A stretch of 10,465 nucleotides of DNA from JAQVUB01 sp033809415 (GCA_033809415.1 JAPXLT010000164.1:1-10465); one strand, 5' to 3'; counted from the first letter of the stretch, positions 1-6,466 are shown. Program-made: numbers and translations. The notes: generated by a model from the letters alone, not told the origin.

Positions 1-773
1 ATGCGATAAATTTTCGCGATCTCGATGCAAGCATGTACACGGTAATTTTCACACTTCCGCAAAACATCGCGGGCGCGTTCGTTCTGACCCTCCGCCAGCT
101 TTGCGACCATGCCAGCGGCCTCACGCGCCTTGTTTTTCACGTCTATATACAATTTATGAGCCTCTTCGAGATTGCCGGCACTGAATTTCCGCGATGCTTG
201 GAAAACCAGTTTCGTGGCATCTTCGATCGCCGCGTCGGCTTCCCGGCAGGTATTCTCAGCGATAGTTACCAGCTCGGAACGGCGCGCCTTCTCCTGCGCG
301 GCAAGAACCGCTCCGCGGACAGCTCTGATCCGTCCGCTGACCGATGAAACCTGGCGAATCAGTTTCTCGCCTTCTGTTTTTTCCGCTTCCCTTGCCTTAC
401 CCAAAAAGCGGAAAATCATCGCATTGACATTGGCGAAATGCTTGTCAGCAGCTTGGCACTGACTCGAAGCCTCCTGCAAGTTTTTGGCGTCAAGAGCTTT
501 TTCAGCTGCCGTCAGGGCGGTTATGCCCTCGGCATAACTTTTCGAAGCGCGTGCAAGATACTCCTCGGCACTCAATTCCGGAAGACCTCCCGAGACTGCC
601 TCCTCATCACTTTTCAACTTGCTTTCAAGTTTCTGGATCGCCTCGAGGTCCACTTCATTTTTATCTGCATTATCGACCTGTGCAGAGACCTGAAAGAGGC
701 AGATAAACGAGAACAGAAAAAACAGGGAAATGCCGCCAAACAAGGTTTGAATTTTATTCGCTACTTTTACCAT
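1..773 (-). CDS. Exported helical protein, N-terminal part; candidate secretin (Amuc_1098 position), runs off the window
   Basis: This frame stays open for 257 codons from ATG at 773 down to base 1, so the C-terminus lies outside the window. Residues 8-31 form a hydrophobic signal peptide ending VSA before Q32, with no lipobox. The rest is charged, Ala/Glu/Lys-rich and almost certainly helical (TPR-like or coiled coil), with repeated acidic and basic heptad-like stretches. No secretin beta-domain is visible in the part present. The secretin call is an inference from position: it is last in a run matching Amuc_1102 to Amuc_1098, and secretins of this group have, as I recall, a helical N-terminal extension. 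An in-frame ATG at 803 would add 10 residues and has a better Shine-Dalgarno (AAAAGGAGG, 13 nt upstream). ATG 773 gives the cleaner signal peptide. The start is therefore uncertain. The gap to the upstream gene is about 80-110 bp on the same strand. Confidence 0.8.
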   Translation of the reverse strand, partial: MVKVANKIQTLFGGISLFFLFSFICLFQVSAQVDNADKNEVDLEAIQKLESKLKSDEEAVSGGLPELSAEEYLARASKSYAEGITALTAAEKALDAKNLQEASSQCQAADKHFANVNAMIFRFLGKAREAEKTEGEKLIRQVSSVSGRIRAVRGAVLAAQEKARRSELVTIAENTCREADAAIEDATKLVFQASRKFSAGNLEEAHKLYIDVKNKAREAAGMVAKLAEGQNERARDVLRKCENYRVHACIEIAKIYR

Positions 774-882
774 ATGTGTGTTACGACTCCCTCCCCAAAG
801 CATTTCGGATCGGAAGCCTCCTTTTGGTTGATTAGGCCTTATGAACAACTATGATTAATTAAAGAATTTTAACAAAAAAACA

Positions 883-2055
883 TCAGCGGCGTGGTCGTCT
901 TCTGAAGATGCCTGGCTGATCAAAGCTCGGTTCCCTGGCATTGCGTTGCGCACCTGAACCTTCCACTTCCGGAATGAAATCCTTTTTAGGATCCAAGGGG
1001 TTGACCTTGAATTCCCTGATCACTTTCCCATTCTCTGCATCCAGCTGGCCAATGATCAAGTCATCACGGCTAGTGCCGCTGAGAACACGGTAAAATTCCC
1101 GGTGAGGAGCGCCTGCCTTCATTTTTTCAAGGAAAAAATCTTCACCGATTCTACGGCTCAGAAAGAACTTCCGGCTGTTGCGGTCACGAGAAGCCAAGTA
1201 AAGCATGTGAGCAGATGGGATTTCCTCCTCGACAAGTTCTCCACTAGGCATAGTATAACGCTTCCCGTCGCTGGTTTCAACTGTAACTGCATCTTTTGCA
1301 TCATTTACGGCGATAATTTTATAGCCAGGGACAATTTCCTCGTCGAATTTCACCGACAGCCGGGTGCTGCGGCCAACAATGAACTCGATCTTCCAGTTGG
1401 TTTTGAGTTCACTATCGAGGGTGCGCACACGGGAAAATTGGAAAGGCAGCTTGCGCTTAGCCACCTGTATGACGCGCATCAGCATTGCCAGAGGAGGGAA
1501 GTCATCCGGATCATCCAAGGCGGTTTTTGCCTGGTACTCTTCTATATTGAGAAAGCCATCCCCGTCATAATCAAAATACGCGTCGTAGGGGTCCAAATGA
1601 TTAAGAAACTCCCAGCGCTGTTCCTCGAGGTCAGGGATGCCGTCCTGGTCCGTGTCATCTTCCGGTGTCAGGTCCCGGTAGGGGTCCTGAGCCTGGCCGC
1701 AAAATATGCATGTATCCATCCTTACATGAATCAAGTTGCCACATTTAAAATTTTTGCAGAGAATATATCGTTTTGCCTGCAAAAGGCTGCCTTTTTTGGC
1801 ATCTTTAACCGGTTCCGTAATCGCCACCCTAGTGCGTGAGTCTTGCAAGGATGCGGTCACTGTCTGCAAGCCAGACAAATCCAAGGCGGGCAATATTTTA
1901 TTGCCACCCACCTTGGAGTTTGCATCGCTGAAGGTTGCCTCAAGCCGTTTCTGTTCACCGGTCACTCCATTGACGACGAGAAAAATACCGCCAATCAGGC
2001 AAAGCAGACAAGCGCCTAAAATCAGCTTCTCATAATGTTTAGCCAAAAATTCCAA
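883..2055 (-). CDS. Bitopic periplasmic protein with Cys4 knuckle and two EF-hand loops (Amuc_1099-like position)
   Basis: The protein has 390 aa. A single N-terminal membrane segment (about residues 11-29) follows a short charged start, with the rest probably periplasmic. Residues 100-119 hold C100-x4-C105-x10-C116-x2-C119, a zinc-ribbon or rubredoxin-like knuckle. Two textbook calcium loops follow. In the first, D134, D136, D138, D142 and E145 occupy positions 1, 3, 5, 9 and 12. In the second these are D162, D164, D166, N170 and E173. The C-terminal 200 residues look beta-rich and end in an Arg-rich tail. Translation must begin at TTG (2055-2053): no in-frame ATG lies nearby, and AAGGAAG sits 7 nt upstream, overlapping the stop of the preceding gene. 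The 12-bp gap implies translational coupling. I do not recognise a named family. The Amuc_1099 comparison rests on gene order and architecture, and its exact role in the machine is unknown. Confidence 0.85.
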   Translation of the reverse strand: MEFLAKHYEKLILGACLLCLIGGIFLVVNGVTGEQKRLEATFSDANSKVGGNKILPALDLSGLQTVTASLQDSRTRVAITEPVKDAKKGSLLQAKRYILCKNFKCGNLIHVRMDTCIFCGQAQDPYRDLTPEDDTDQDGIPDLEEQRWEFLNHLDPYDAYFDYDGDGFLNIEEYQAKTALDDPDDFPPLAMLMRVIQVAKRKLPFQFSRVRTLDSELKTNWKIEFIVGRSTRLSVKFDEEIVPGYKIIAVNDAKDAVTVETSDGKRYTMPSGELVEEEIPSAHMLYLASRDRNSRKFFLSRRIGEDFFLEKMKAGAPHREFYRVLSGTSRDDLIIGQLDAENGKVIREFKVNPLDPKKDFIPEVEGSGAQRNAREPSFDQPGIFRRRPRR

Positions 2056-2067
2056 GCTGTCACTTCC

Positions 2068-3114
2068 TTATCTTGCTTCAAGTTTTTTGAATTCGTAAAG
2101 ATCGAAGCGGACCTCGGCGGTCACGTATTTGCGTGCGAAAACAAGGTAGTCCTGCCGTTTGGGATCAGGGACAACGAGACGGCTTTGTACAGCGGCACTT
2201 GCCACTGTTTCGCCGCCCCCAGGTTCTGCCGGATTTGTCATCCTCCCCCCGAAAGGGTTCACTCTGCGCTGGGTATCAGGGCGCCTCTGCCCGTCTTCTC
2301 CCGGCATCATCATCATATCCATGCCTGACGTATCGCTGACTGCTTGAACGGTCTGCCGGGTATGCTCCGCATTTGCATTCTGGTAATCCTGTGCAACCGC
2401 TGTCACCGTGTCCGGCGCAATCAGGCTGATGTTTTTAATATAAAACAACATCTTCCGATCGTTCGTCATCTGGTTCAAAAATTTTTGTACGGTCTCCTGT
2501 TCACAGTCGAATGACAGCCAGATTGGGGTTACGGTGTAAATATCTTCTTCCTGGACAGCAAAGCCAAGCGGCAATTCCAGTTGTCGGACTTCTTTTATGC
2601 CTGCCTCGGCAATCTTCCGGATCAGATAATCATAAACCAGCAATTGTCTGAAAACCGGCGCAAACTCGGAAACGCTGACACTGCCGCGTGCGACGATATC
2701 CATGAATTCCTTGGCCAGGCCGGGGAAATTGATATCATTTTTCAGCACAAAATCCGTCATCTGGCGGACTCGTTCATTGATCATTTTCAAGGCATCCGGG
2801 CTGGTCAATGGCAATTCCGGCTCGATTGAATAGTTTTTGCCAAGGAAATCGCGGCTCGAGCGATAGAAGCGTTCAGCCTCTTCATAGTTTTTCTGTGCCT
2901 GCACTAGATTTTCCAGTTCGGCTCCCTGTGCTGCCGTCAATTTGTACCCTTGCTGGGCAACCCGTTCGAAGAAGGACATTTGCTCCTGAACTTTTTGGTT
3001 TTGTTTTTTCATCCGTCCAGCAGTCTTGAACATGAAAAACAACAGAACGCAAGCCAGAATAAAACTTATTGTCCCGCATATCAGCAAGCCAAGATTTTTT
3101 TTGACAAAGTCCAT
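2068..3114 (-). CDS. PilO-like bitopic protein resembling Amuc_1100
   Basis: The protein has 348 aa. It has a short cytoplasmic start, one membrane helix (residues 8-29), a predicted coiled coil (about 30-95), then an alpha/beta periplasmic region. From memory it resembles Akkermansia Amuc_1100 in three places: a helix-then-strand segment ending ELPLG (about 151-184), a strand/helix block reading PIWLSF...VQKFLNQMT...LFYIKNISL (197-231), and a final strand near 330-342. Amuc_1100 has PilO/GspM-type ferredoxin-like folds, so the expected role is a periplasmic scaffold of a type IV pilus or type II secretion-like inner-membrane platform. Residues 262-305 form a low-complexity insert with a run of methionines (GMDMMMMPG) between the core and the last strand. 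The ATG start has a weak upstream GGAA. The next gene follows after 12 bp. The gap to pilM upstream is unusually long (377 bp) and filled with repeats. Confidence 0.82.
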   Translation of the reverse strand: MDFVKKNLGLLICGTISFILACVLLFFMFKTAGRMKKQNQKVQEQMSFFERVAQQGYKLTAAQGAELENLVQAQKNYEEAERFYRSSRDFLGKNYSIEPELPLTSPDALKMINERVRQMTDFVLKNDINFPGLAKEFMDIVARGSVSVSEFAPVFRQLLVYDYLIRKIAEAGIKEVRQLELPLGFAVQEEDIYTVTPIWLSFDCEQETVQKFLNQMTNDRKMLFYIKNISLIAPDTVTAVAQDYQNANAEHTRQTVQAVSDTSGMDMMMMPGEDGQRRPDTQRRVNPFGGRMTNPAEPGGGETVASAAVQSRLVVPDPKRQDYLVFARKYVTAEVRFDLYEFKKLEAR

Positions 3115-3136
3115 AGGCTAAATTCCAAAATTACTG

Positions 3137-3173
3137 AAAAAAGTTCCACGGCTTTTTGAGATCAAAAGGCCGT
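3137..3173 (-). terminator. Terminator-like stem ahead of the PilO-like gene
   Basis: A 26-nt near-perfect inverted repeat (3148-3173; ACGGC/GCCGT with an inner TTTTG/CAAAA) is followed on the minus strand, after 5 nt, by six T residues (minus strand of 3142-3137). This has the form of an intrinsic terminator or attenuator reading away from pilM, 23 bp before the next start codon. The T-run is offset by GGAAC and the inner pairs are A/T only, so strength is uncertain. It could leave the downstream genes under a separate or attenuated transcript. Confidence 0.4.
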
Positions 3174-3280
3174 TGCACTACTCGACCAACTTCTTGTTTT
3201 TTGTGAAGATTCTCGGGAAGCCAAACTCAATTGCGTAAAGCCGAGCTTGACACGCAAGAATTTTGGACAGGGATTATGTC

Positions 3281-3363
3281 GCGCCCTTTCAGGGCTTTGC
3301 CGATGGTGTGATCCCCGACCCAGGGCGTTGCCCTGGGCTGGTATGTCACGCCCCTTCAGGGCT
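3281..3363. repeat. Three-hairpin palindromic intergenic repeat
   Basis: Three stems sit in series. GCCCT-TTC-AGGGC lies at 3283-3295. The perfect 8-bp stem CCCAGGGC-GTT-GCCCTGGG lies at 3319-3337. GCCCC-TTC-AGGGC, with one mismatch, lies at 3350-3362. The outer two are versions of one hairpin flanking the central one. The element is non-coding and resembles, from memory, a dispersed palindromic repeat found between genes in several PVC and Chlorobi-type genomes. No second copy is present in this window. Confidence 0.6.
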
Positions 3364-3403
3364 GATTCCAACATCGCTGATCCGACCGATCAGCCATCCG
3401 TGT

Positions 3404-3457
3404 CCCGTCCGACCCGTCCGACCCGTCCGACCCGTCCGACCCGTCCGACCCGTCCGA
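3404..3457. repeat. Six perfect tandem copies of the 9-mer CCCGTCCGA
   Basis: Units begin at 3404, 3413, 3422, 3431, 3440 and 3449 with no mismatches. The array is preceded at 3397-3411 by a 15-mer (TCCGTGTCCCGTCCG) that recurs at 8696-8710. On the minus strand, the sense strand for pilM, the unit reads TCGGACGGG. It therefore contributes a GGG run every 9 bases to the G-rich tract that follows the pilM stop. Confidence 0.95.
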
Positions 3458-3488
3458 CCCTGCACCCTGCCCCCTGCACCCTGCCCCC
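3458..3488 (-). repeat. 14-bp direct repeat with clustered G-runs (possible G-quadruplex) just after pilM
   Basis: The 14-mer CCCTGCACCCTGCC occurs twice back to back (3458-3471, 3472-3485), followed by more C residues to 3488. Read on the minus strand it gives G-runs of 5, 3, 5, 3 and 3 separated by loops of only 2 or 4 nt, which meets the usual G3+N1-7 rule for an intramolecular quadruplex. It starts 3 nt past the pilM stop codon, in the sense orientation. Formation in RNA or DNA is inferred from sequence only. Confidence 0.7.
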
Positions 3489-3491
3489 TAG

Positions 3492-5417
3492 TCACCGACT
3501 ACCGTACTGCATGAATTCAAGCTGAAACTCAAGTTTCACCTGCATGGTGAAATTCCCGACATTCTTAAAATCCGGATTTTGCTTGAATAATTTCAAAGCA
3601 GTCATTTTCACATCCGAACTGAATAGCCGGGAAGCGCGCAAACGTTCCAAAAACAAAATTTCCGGCGAACTGGCACCTAACTGCTGTGCAGCCTGCCCCG
3701 ACTGTTCAGCGGGCGGGGCTTCCGGGTGCGGAACTGAAAAGGGGAAAACTTGCTCAGGCATCTCGGTAAATCCAGCTGCGCCCCTGTTAGGGACGACATA
3801 CATCCCTTCAATATCCAAACCGCCAATTTTCACCATCTGGCCAGCGACACCGGAAGCACCTCCCCCCATGCCCATATCGCCTCCGCCAAACATCATGCCG
3901 GGATCACCTGATGAGAAAAGTCCTTCTTCCGGCGAACCGCTGACGGTTGCCGGCCCGACTGAGGTAGGCTCGTAGGGAACAACTTCACCAAGAATCGGCT
4001 TGATCGAAGTCAGCCAGAGGTCATCCGGTTTGAGCCGGTAAAGTTCATTCAGCAGCATGGGCCAAACCGTCCGCTGCATCAGCAAATCCGTCAATTTCCT
4101 ACATTGAGCATCCATCTGCTGGGCATTCGAGTTCATCTGTTCGATTTTATTTAAGTTCGGTTCATACTTGCCACGCAGAGTTTCCAATTGCTTGGCACAG
4201 TACTCTGTGGCGTCCGCACGCGTTGACAAGCCAACCCAAATCGTCGCCAGCAAAACCAGAACGGATACCATTGCCGCCACAAAATACGGCTTTTTTGCCG
4301 TCAGTAGCTGCTGATGGCGAATGTTTTTGGGCAGCAAGCTGACTTCGATCGGGCAGGCGACGGCAAAACGAAGACCAAGACCAATGGTTTCGCTGAACAT
4401 ATGCGCAACTTCCCCAAGACGCTGCCGATCCACTTCCGGGAGAATATTCACGACCGGGAACGGATTGAAATATTCCACCGGAATGCCCAGTTTCTCCGAG
4501 AAAAACAAATCACAGTAAGTCAGAATCGAACTGCCGCCGGTCAAGTACATCTTGGCAGGCGCAGTTCCTTTCTGCTGCGCTTTGTAAATACTGATCGAGC
4601 GGGAAATTTCGCCATGCAGGCGAGCCATCACGTTACGGATGATTTTGGAAACACTTGCAGCAGTCTCCGAGCCTGGTTCGGCATAGGCTCCTCCCAGCGA
4701 GACAAAACCGTGGTGGCGCTTCAATTCTTCGGCCTCCGGAAAACCGATCCCGAACTCCTTGGCAATCTGCTGAGTAATCGAGTAGCCTGCAATCGGAATG
4801 GTACGGGCGAAGAAGCGTTCCCCTTCAATAAAAATCAGGTTGGTACTGCGTCCGCCGATGTTGAGCACGGCCACACATTCGTCCTGGCCAAGATTATTGG
4901 CCCGAGCCGTATTATAGCAGCAAACCGGCGCGACATCAACCAGAATAGGTTCGAGACCTACGGAGGATACCGCAGAAGTGAACTGCTCGACGATCGAATC
5001 TTTAATCACCACTGACATGATATCGACTGCTTCGGGATCATCCCCAGCTATCAGCTGATAGTCCCAAATCACTTCGTCAATGGCAAATGGAATATTCCTG
5101 CGCGCCTCAAATTCAGCCAGCTGCTTGATCTGTTTCCGGTCATAATTGCCGTAAGGGATTTTTCCGAAGCGCAACAGGACACTCTGCCCAGACATGGACA
5201 GCAAGGTTCTGCGTGCCCGGCTGCCACTTTCCGCAAGCATCTGACGCAACAAACCGGCCACCACCCCCATCCGGGTGTCTTCCGAGAGTTCTTCTTCATA
5301 CTCACGGTACGCGAACACAGACAGGCTCATCGTTCCGGCCGCATCATATTCGAATTCGCAGAGCTTAATACTGGTAGCTCCGATATCTATCGCCAGAATT
5401 CTGTCATTTTTCGCCAT
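3492..5417 (-). CDS. pilM: PilM-PilN fusion, type IV pilus/secretion inner-membrane platform protein
   Basis: The protein has 641 aa from ATG 5417, against roughly 350 aa for a stand-alone PilM. Residues 1-355 are an actin-like PilM domain, with phosphate-1 motif AIDIGATSIK (9-18), phosphate-2 motif LNIGGRST (185-192) and adenosine motif YLTGGSS (291-297). At 358-367 comes EVSLLPKNIR, resembling the NLLP peptide with which PilN N-termini bind PilM. It is followed by a membrane helix (about 377-396), a coiled coil (400-450) and a PilN-like periplasmic domain. That domain is split by a Gly/Met-rich loop (503-524) and a Pro/Ala/Gln-rich loop (560-583), and ends with LRASRLFSSDVKM and beta strands. 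Such a protein would link cytoplasmic ATP binding to the periplasmic PilO-like partner encoded next. A GTG at 5429 could add four residues, but ATG 5417, with GGGA six nt upstream, is preferred. The gap to the upstream gene is 121 bp and to the downstream gene 377 bp. Confidence 0.93.
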   Translation of the reverse strand: MAKNDRILAIDIGATSIKLCEFEYDAAGTMSLSVFAYREYEEELSEDTRMGVVAGLLRQMLAESGSRARRTLLSMSGQSVLLRFGKIPYGNYDRKQIKQLAEFEARRNIPFAIDEVIWDYQLIAGDDPEAVDIMSVVIKDSIVEQFTSAVSSVGLEPILVDVAPVCCYNTARANNLGQDECVAVLNIGGRSTNLIFIEGERFFARTIPIAGYSITQQIAKEFGIGFPEAEELKRHHGFVSLGGAYAEPGSETAASVSKIIRNVMARLHGEISRSISIYKAQQKGTAPAKMYLTGGSSILTYCDLFFSEKLGIPVEYFNPFPVVNILPEVDRQRLGEVAHMFSETIGLGLRFAVACPIEVSLLPKNIRHQQLLTAKKPYFVAAMVSVLVLLATIWVGLSTRADATEYCAKQLETLRGKYEPNLNKIEQMNSNAQQMDAQCRKLTDLLMQRTVWPMLLNELYRLKPDDLWLTSIKPILGEVVPYEPTSVGPATVSGSPEEGLFSSGDPGMMFGGGDMGMGGGASGVAGQMVKIGGLDIEGMYVVPNRGAAGFTEMPEQVFPFSVPHPEAPPAEQSGQAAQQLGASSPEILFLERLRASRLFSSDVKMTALKLFKQNPDFKNVGNFTMQVKLEFQLEFMQYGSR

Positions 5418-5435
5418 GGTATATCCCACTTGATG

Positions 5436-5452
5436 AACCGCTCTCTGCGGTT
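5436..5452 (-). promoter_or_regulatory. Small hairpin just upstream of the pilM ribosome binding site
   Basis: On the minus strand AACCGC-AGAGA-GCGGTT is a perfect 6-bp stem with a 5-nt loop, ending 18 nt before the pilM ATG (5417). It lacks a T-run, so it is not a terminator. It could influence initiation or processing of the leader, but no known regulatory RNA family is recognised. Confidence 0.3.
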
Positions 5453-5538
5453 GCTCTAATCATGCTCAGGAAAAAGTTGTTTTTGCCGACGGCGCGGTGT
5501 GTTCAATGTCATGCTGAAGGTTGCCGAGGCATCACGTG

Positions 5539-6174
5539 TTATTGTGGCTCCACTGGGAGTTCATAAAGATAATAGTCAAAATCAACCGATGCAAAGGGGG
5601 TCTTGCTTTTTGGCAGAAGTGCGTTGGAGATTCGCTTGATACGGGCAACTTGCTGGTACCAGTCCTTGGGAAGCCCAGTTGCTGTACTAGTAATCGGATT
5701 CCTGTGGAGTGCGGTGCCGCCCATCCGTATCTCCACATAAGCGCTCAGTTTGCTCATGTCAGGACGCTTCCCGCTGTCAAGATATCGCTTGAAAAATGTT
5801 GGCGTGATAAAAAGCCGAACGTGGTTTTTCTCGCCGCCGCAGACATCCATATAGCGAAAAGACTGTTCGAGAGCGACTGCCGTCCCCCCCTTCTGTTGAG
5901 CAAGTACCAGGCAATAGACCTCGAGTTCGTCAATCCATTCGTCCTTCTTGTTGTCCAATTCGAATTCGAGCGAAACCACGCCCCAATACGCACAACCGCT
6001 GATGCCTTGCTTGGAATCTTTGAATTCCGGTGCCCGCATCGTTTCGAGGTTAAGCTTCAGGCTCCCGCCTTCCTTAACGGAAAAGCGTGATCGGCGTTGC
6101 CCATAGGCAAAAGGGATGCTCAAAAGAAAAACCAGCAGGCAGCAATAGACGACCGGCCTCCTCCACCTATGCAT
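5539..6174 (-). CDS. Exported beta-rich protein, Amuc_1102-like, first gene of the pilus-type cluster
   Basis: The protein has 211 aa from ATG 6174. That start has AAGGAG 7 nt upstream and opens on a signal peptide: basic MHRWRR, hydrophobic 8-21, probable cleavage after AYG (25). The longer frame to 6270 adds Arg-rich residues with no matching ribosome site and is rejected. The mature protein alternates short strands, for example YWGVVSLEFELDN (63-75) and WIDELEVYCLVLAQQ (80-94), with LSAYVEIRMGG near 143-153. This suggests a single beta-sandwich-type domain. Cysteines at 61, 88 and 112 could allow one disulphide. I place it as Amuc_1102-like by gene order (directly before pilM) and by length. 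Its function in the machine is not known to me. A possible promoter lies at 6253-6281. Confidence 0.8.
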   Translation of the reverse strand: MHRWRRPVVYCCLLVFLLSIPFAYGQRRSRFSVKEGGSLKLNLETMRAPEFKDSKQGISGCAYWGVVSLEFELDNKKDEWIDELEVYCLVLAQQKGGTAVALEQSFRYMDVCGGEKNHVRLFITPTFFKRYLDSGKRPDMSKLSAYVEIRMGGTALHRNPITSTATGLPKDWYQQVARIKRISNALLPKSKTPFASVDFDYYLYELPVEPQ

Positions 6175-6252
6175 GACTACACTCCTTCGCAGTGATATCC
6201 AAAACATTCTTCTTCGACTTACAACAAGACGACGCAGAAACGCGATTGCTTT

Positions 6253-6281
6253 ACCATACCAGCAAATCATCAGTTATTCAA
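6253..6281 (-). promoter_or_regulatory. Possible sigma-70 promoter for the pilus-type cluster
   Basis: On the minus strand TTGAAT (6281-6276) and TATGGT (6258-6253) are separated by 17 bp and lie about 80 nt upstream of ATG 6174. Each hexamer matches 4 of 6 consensus bases, and A/T-rich sequence lies upstream. It is the best candidate in the gap, but only moderate. Confidence 0.4.
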
Positions 6282-6310
6282 GGTAAAATTGAAAAGTTTT
6301 TAAAAATATT

Positions 6311-6337
6311 CGTGTCTTTTCGTGTTTTTTCGTTGTT
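6311..6337. repeat. Degenerate TTTTCGTG tandem repeat
   Basis: Three successive CGTG/CGTT-plus-T-run units (CGTGTCTTTT, CGTGTTTTTT, CGTTGTT) with period about 10 lie in the gap between the two minus-strand genes. A related sequence, GTGTCTTTCGTTGT, appears on the minus strand near 8266-8282. Confidence 0.6.
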
Positions 6338-6364
6338 AAAAATGGGTTGGGGCGTCAGCCCACG

Positions 6365-6395
6365 CCGCGTTTTCCGTGTTTTCCGTGGACAAAAA
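6365..6395 (-). repeat. Dispersed 31-bp TTCCGTG repeat, copy A
   Basis: This 31-bp sequence matches the reverse complement of 9661-9691 at 30 of 31 positions. It carries two TTTTCCGTG units and a terminal GGACAAAAA. On the minus strand it lies just beyond the intrinsic terminator of the 76-aa gene, in the same orientation relative to that gene as copy B has to the glycosyltransferase gene. Confidence 0.9.
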
Positions 6396-6416
6396 TGGTG
6401 CGATTTCGCCAGGCAC

Positions 6417-6443
6417 AAAAAAGCCGTTGCTATGAGCAACGGC
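6417..6443 (-). terminator. Intrinsic terminator of the 76-aa protein gene
   Basis: On the minus strand a perfect 9-bp stem GCCGTTGCT with loop CAT pairs with AGCAACGGC and runs straight into six T residues (6422-6417). It starts 23 nt after the stop codon. It has all the features of a Rho-independent terminator. Confidence 0.9.
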
Positions 6444-6466
6444 GATAACAAACCTTTAAGAAGTTC

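Noticed and set aside
1102..1839. Plus-strand open frame of 245 codons
   Set aside because: It lies wholly antisense to the metal-site protein gene, which has membrane, Cys4 and EF-hand features and a coupled ribosome site. The plus frame shows no motifs.
3404..3485. CRISPR array
   Set aside because: The units are 9 or 14 bp and directly abutting, with no unique spacers and no cas genes.
3247..3525. Plus-strand frame with an RPTRPTRPT protein repeat
   Set aside because: The repeat is just the translation of the CCCGTCCGA DNA array, the frame includes the palindromic repeat, and it runs antisense into the pilM end.
4314..5015. Plus-strand open frame of 233 codons
   Set aside because: It is antisense to the PilM domain, whose nucleotide-binding motifs are unmistakable, and has no family features.
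6175..6270. N-terminal extension of the Amuc_1102-like gene
   Set aside because: The added residues are Arg-rich and would bury the signal peptide, while a strong AAGGAG stands 7 nt before ATG 6174.
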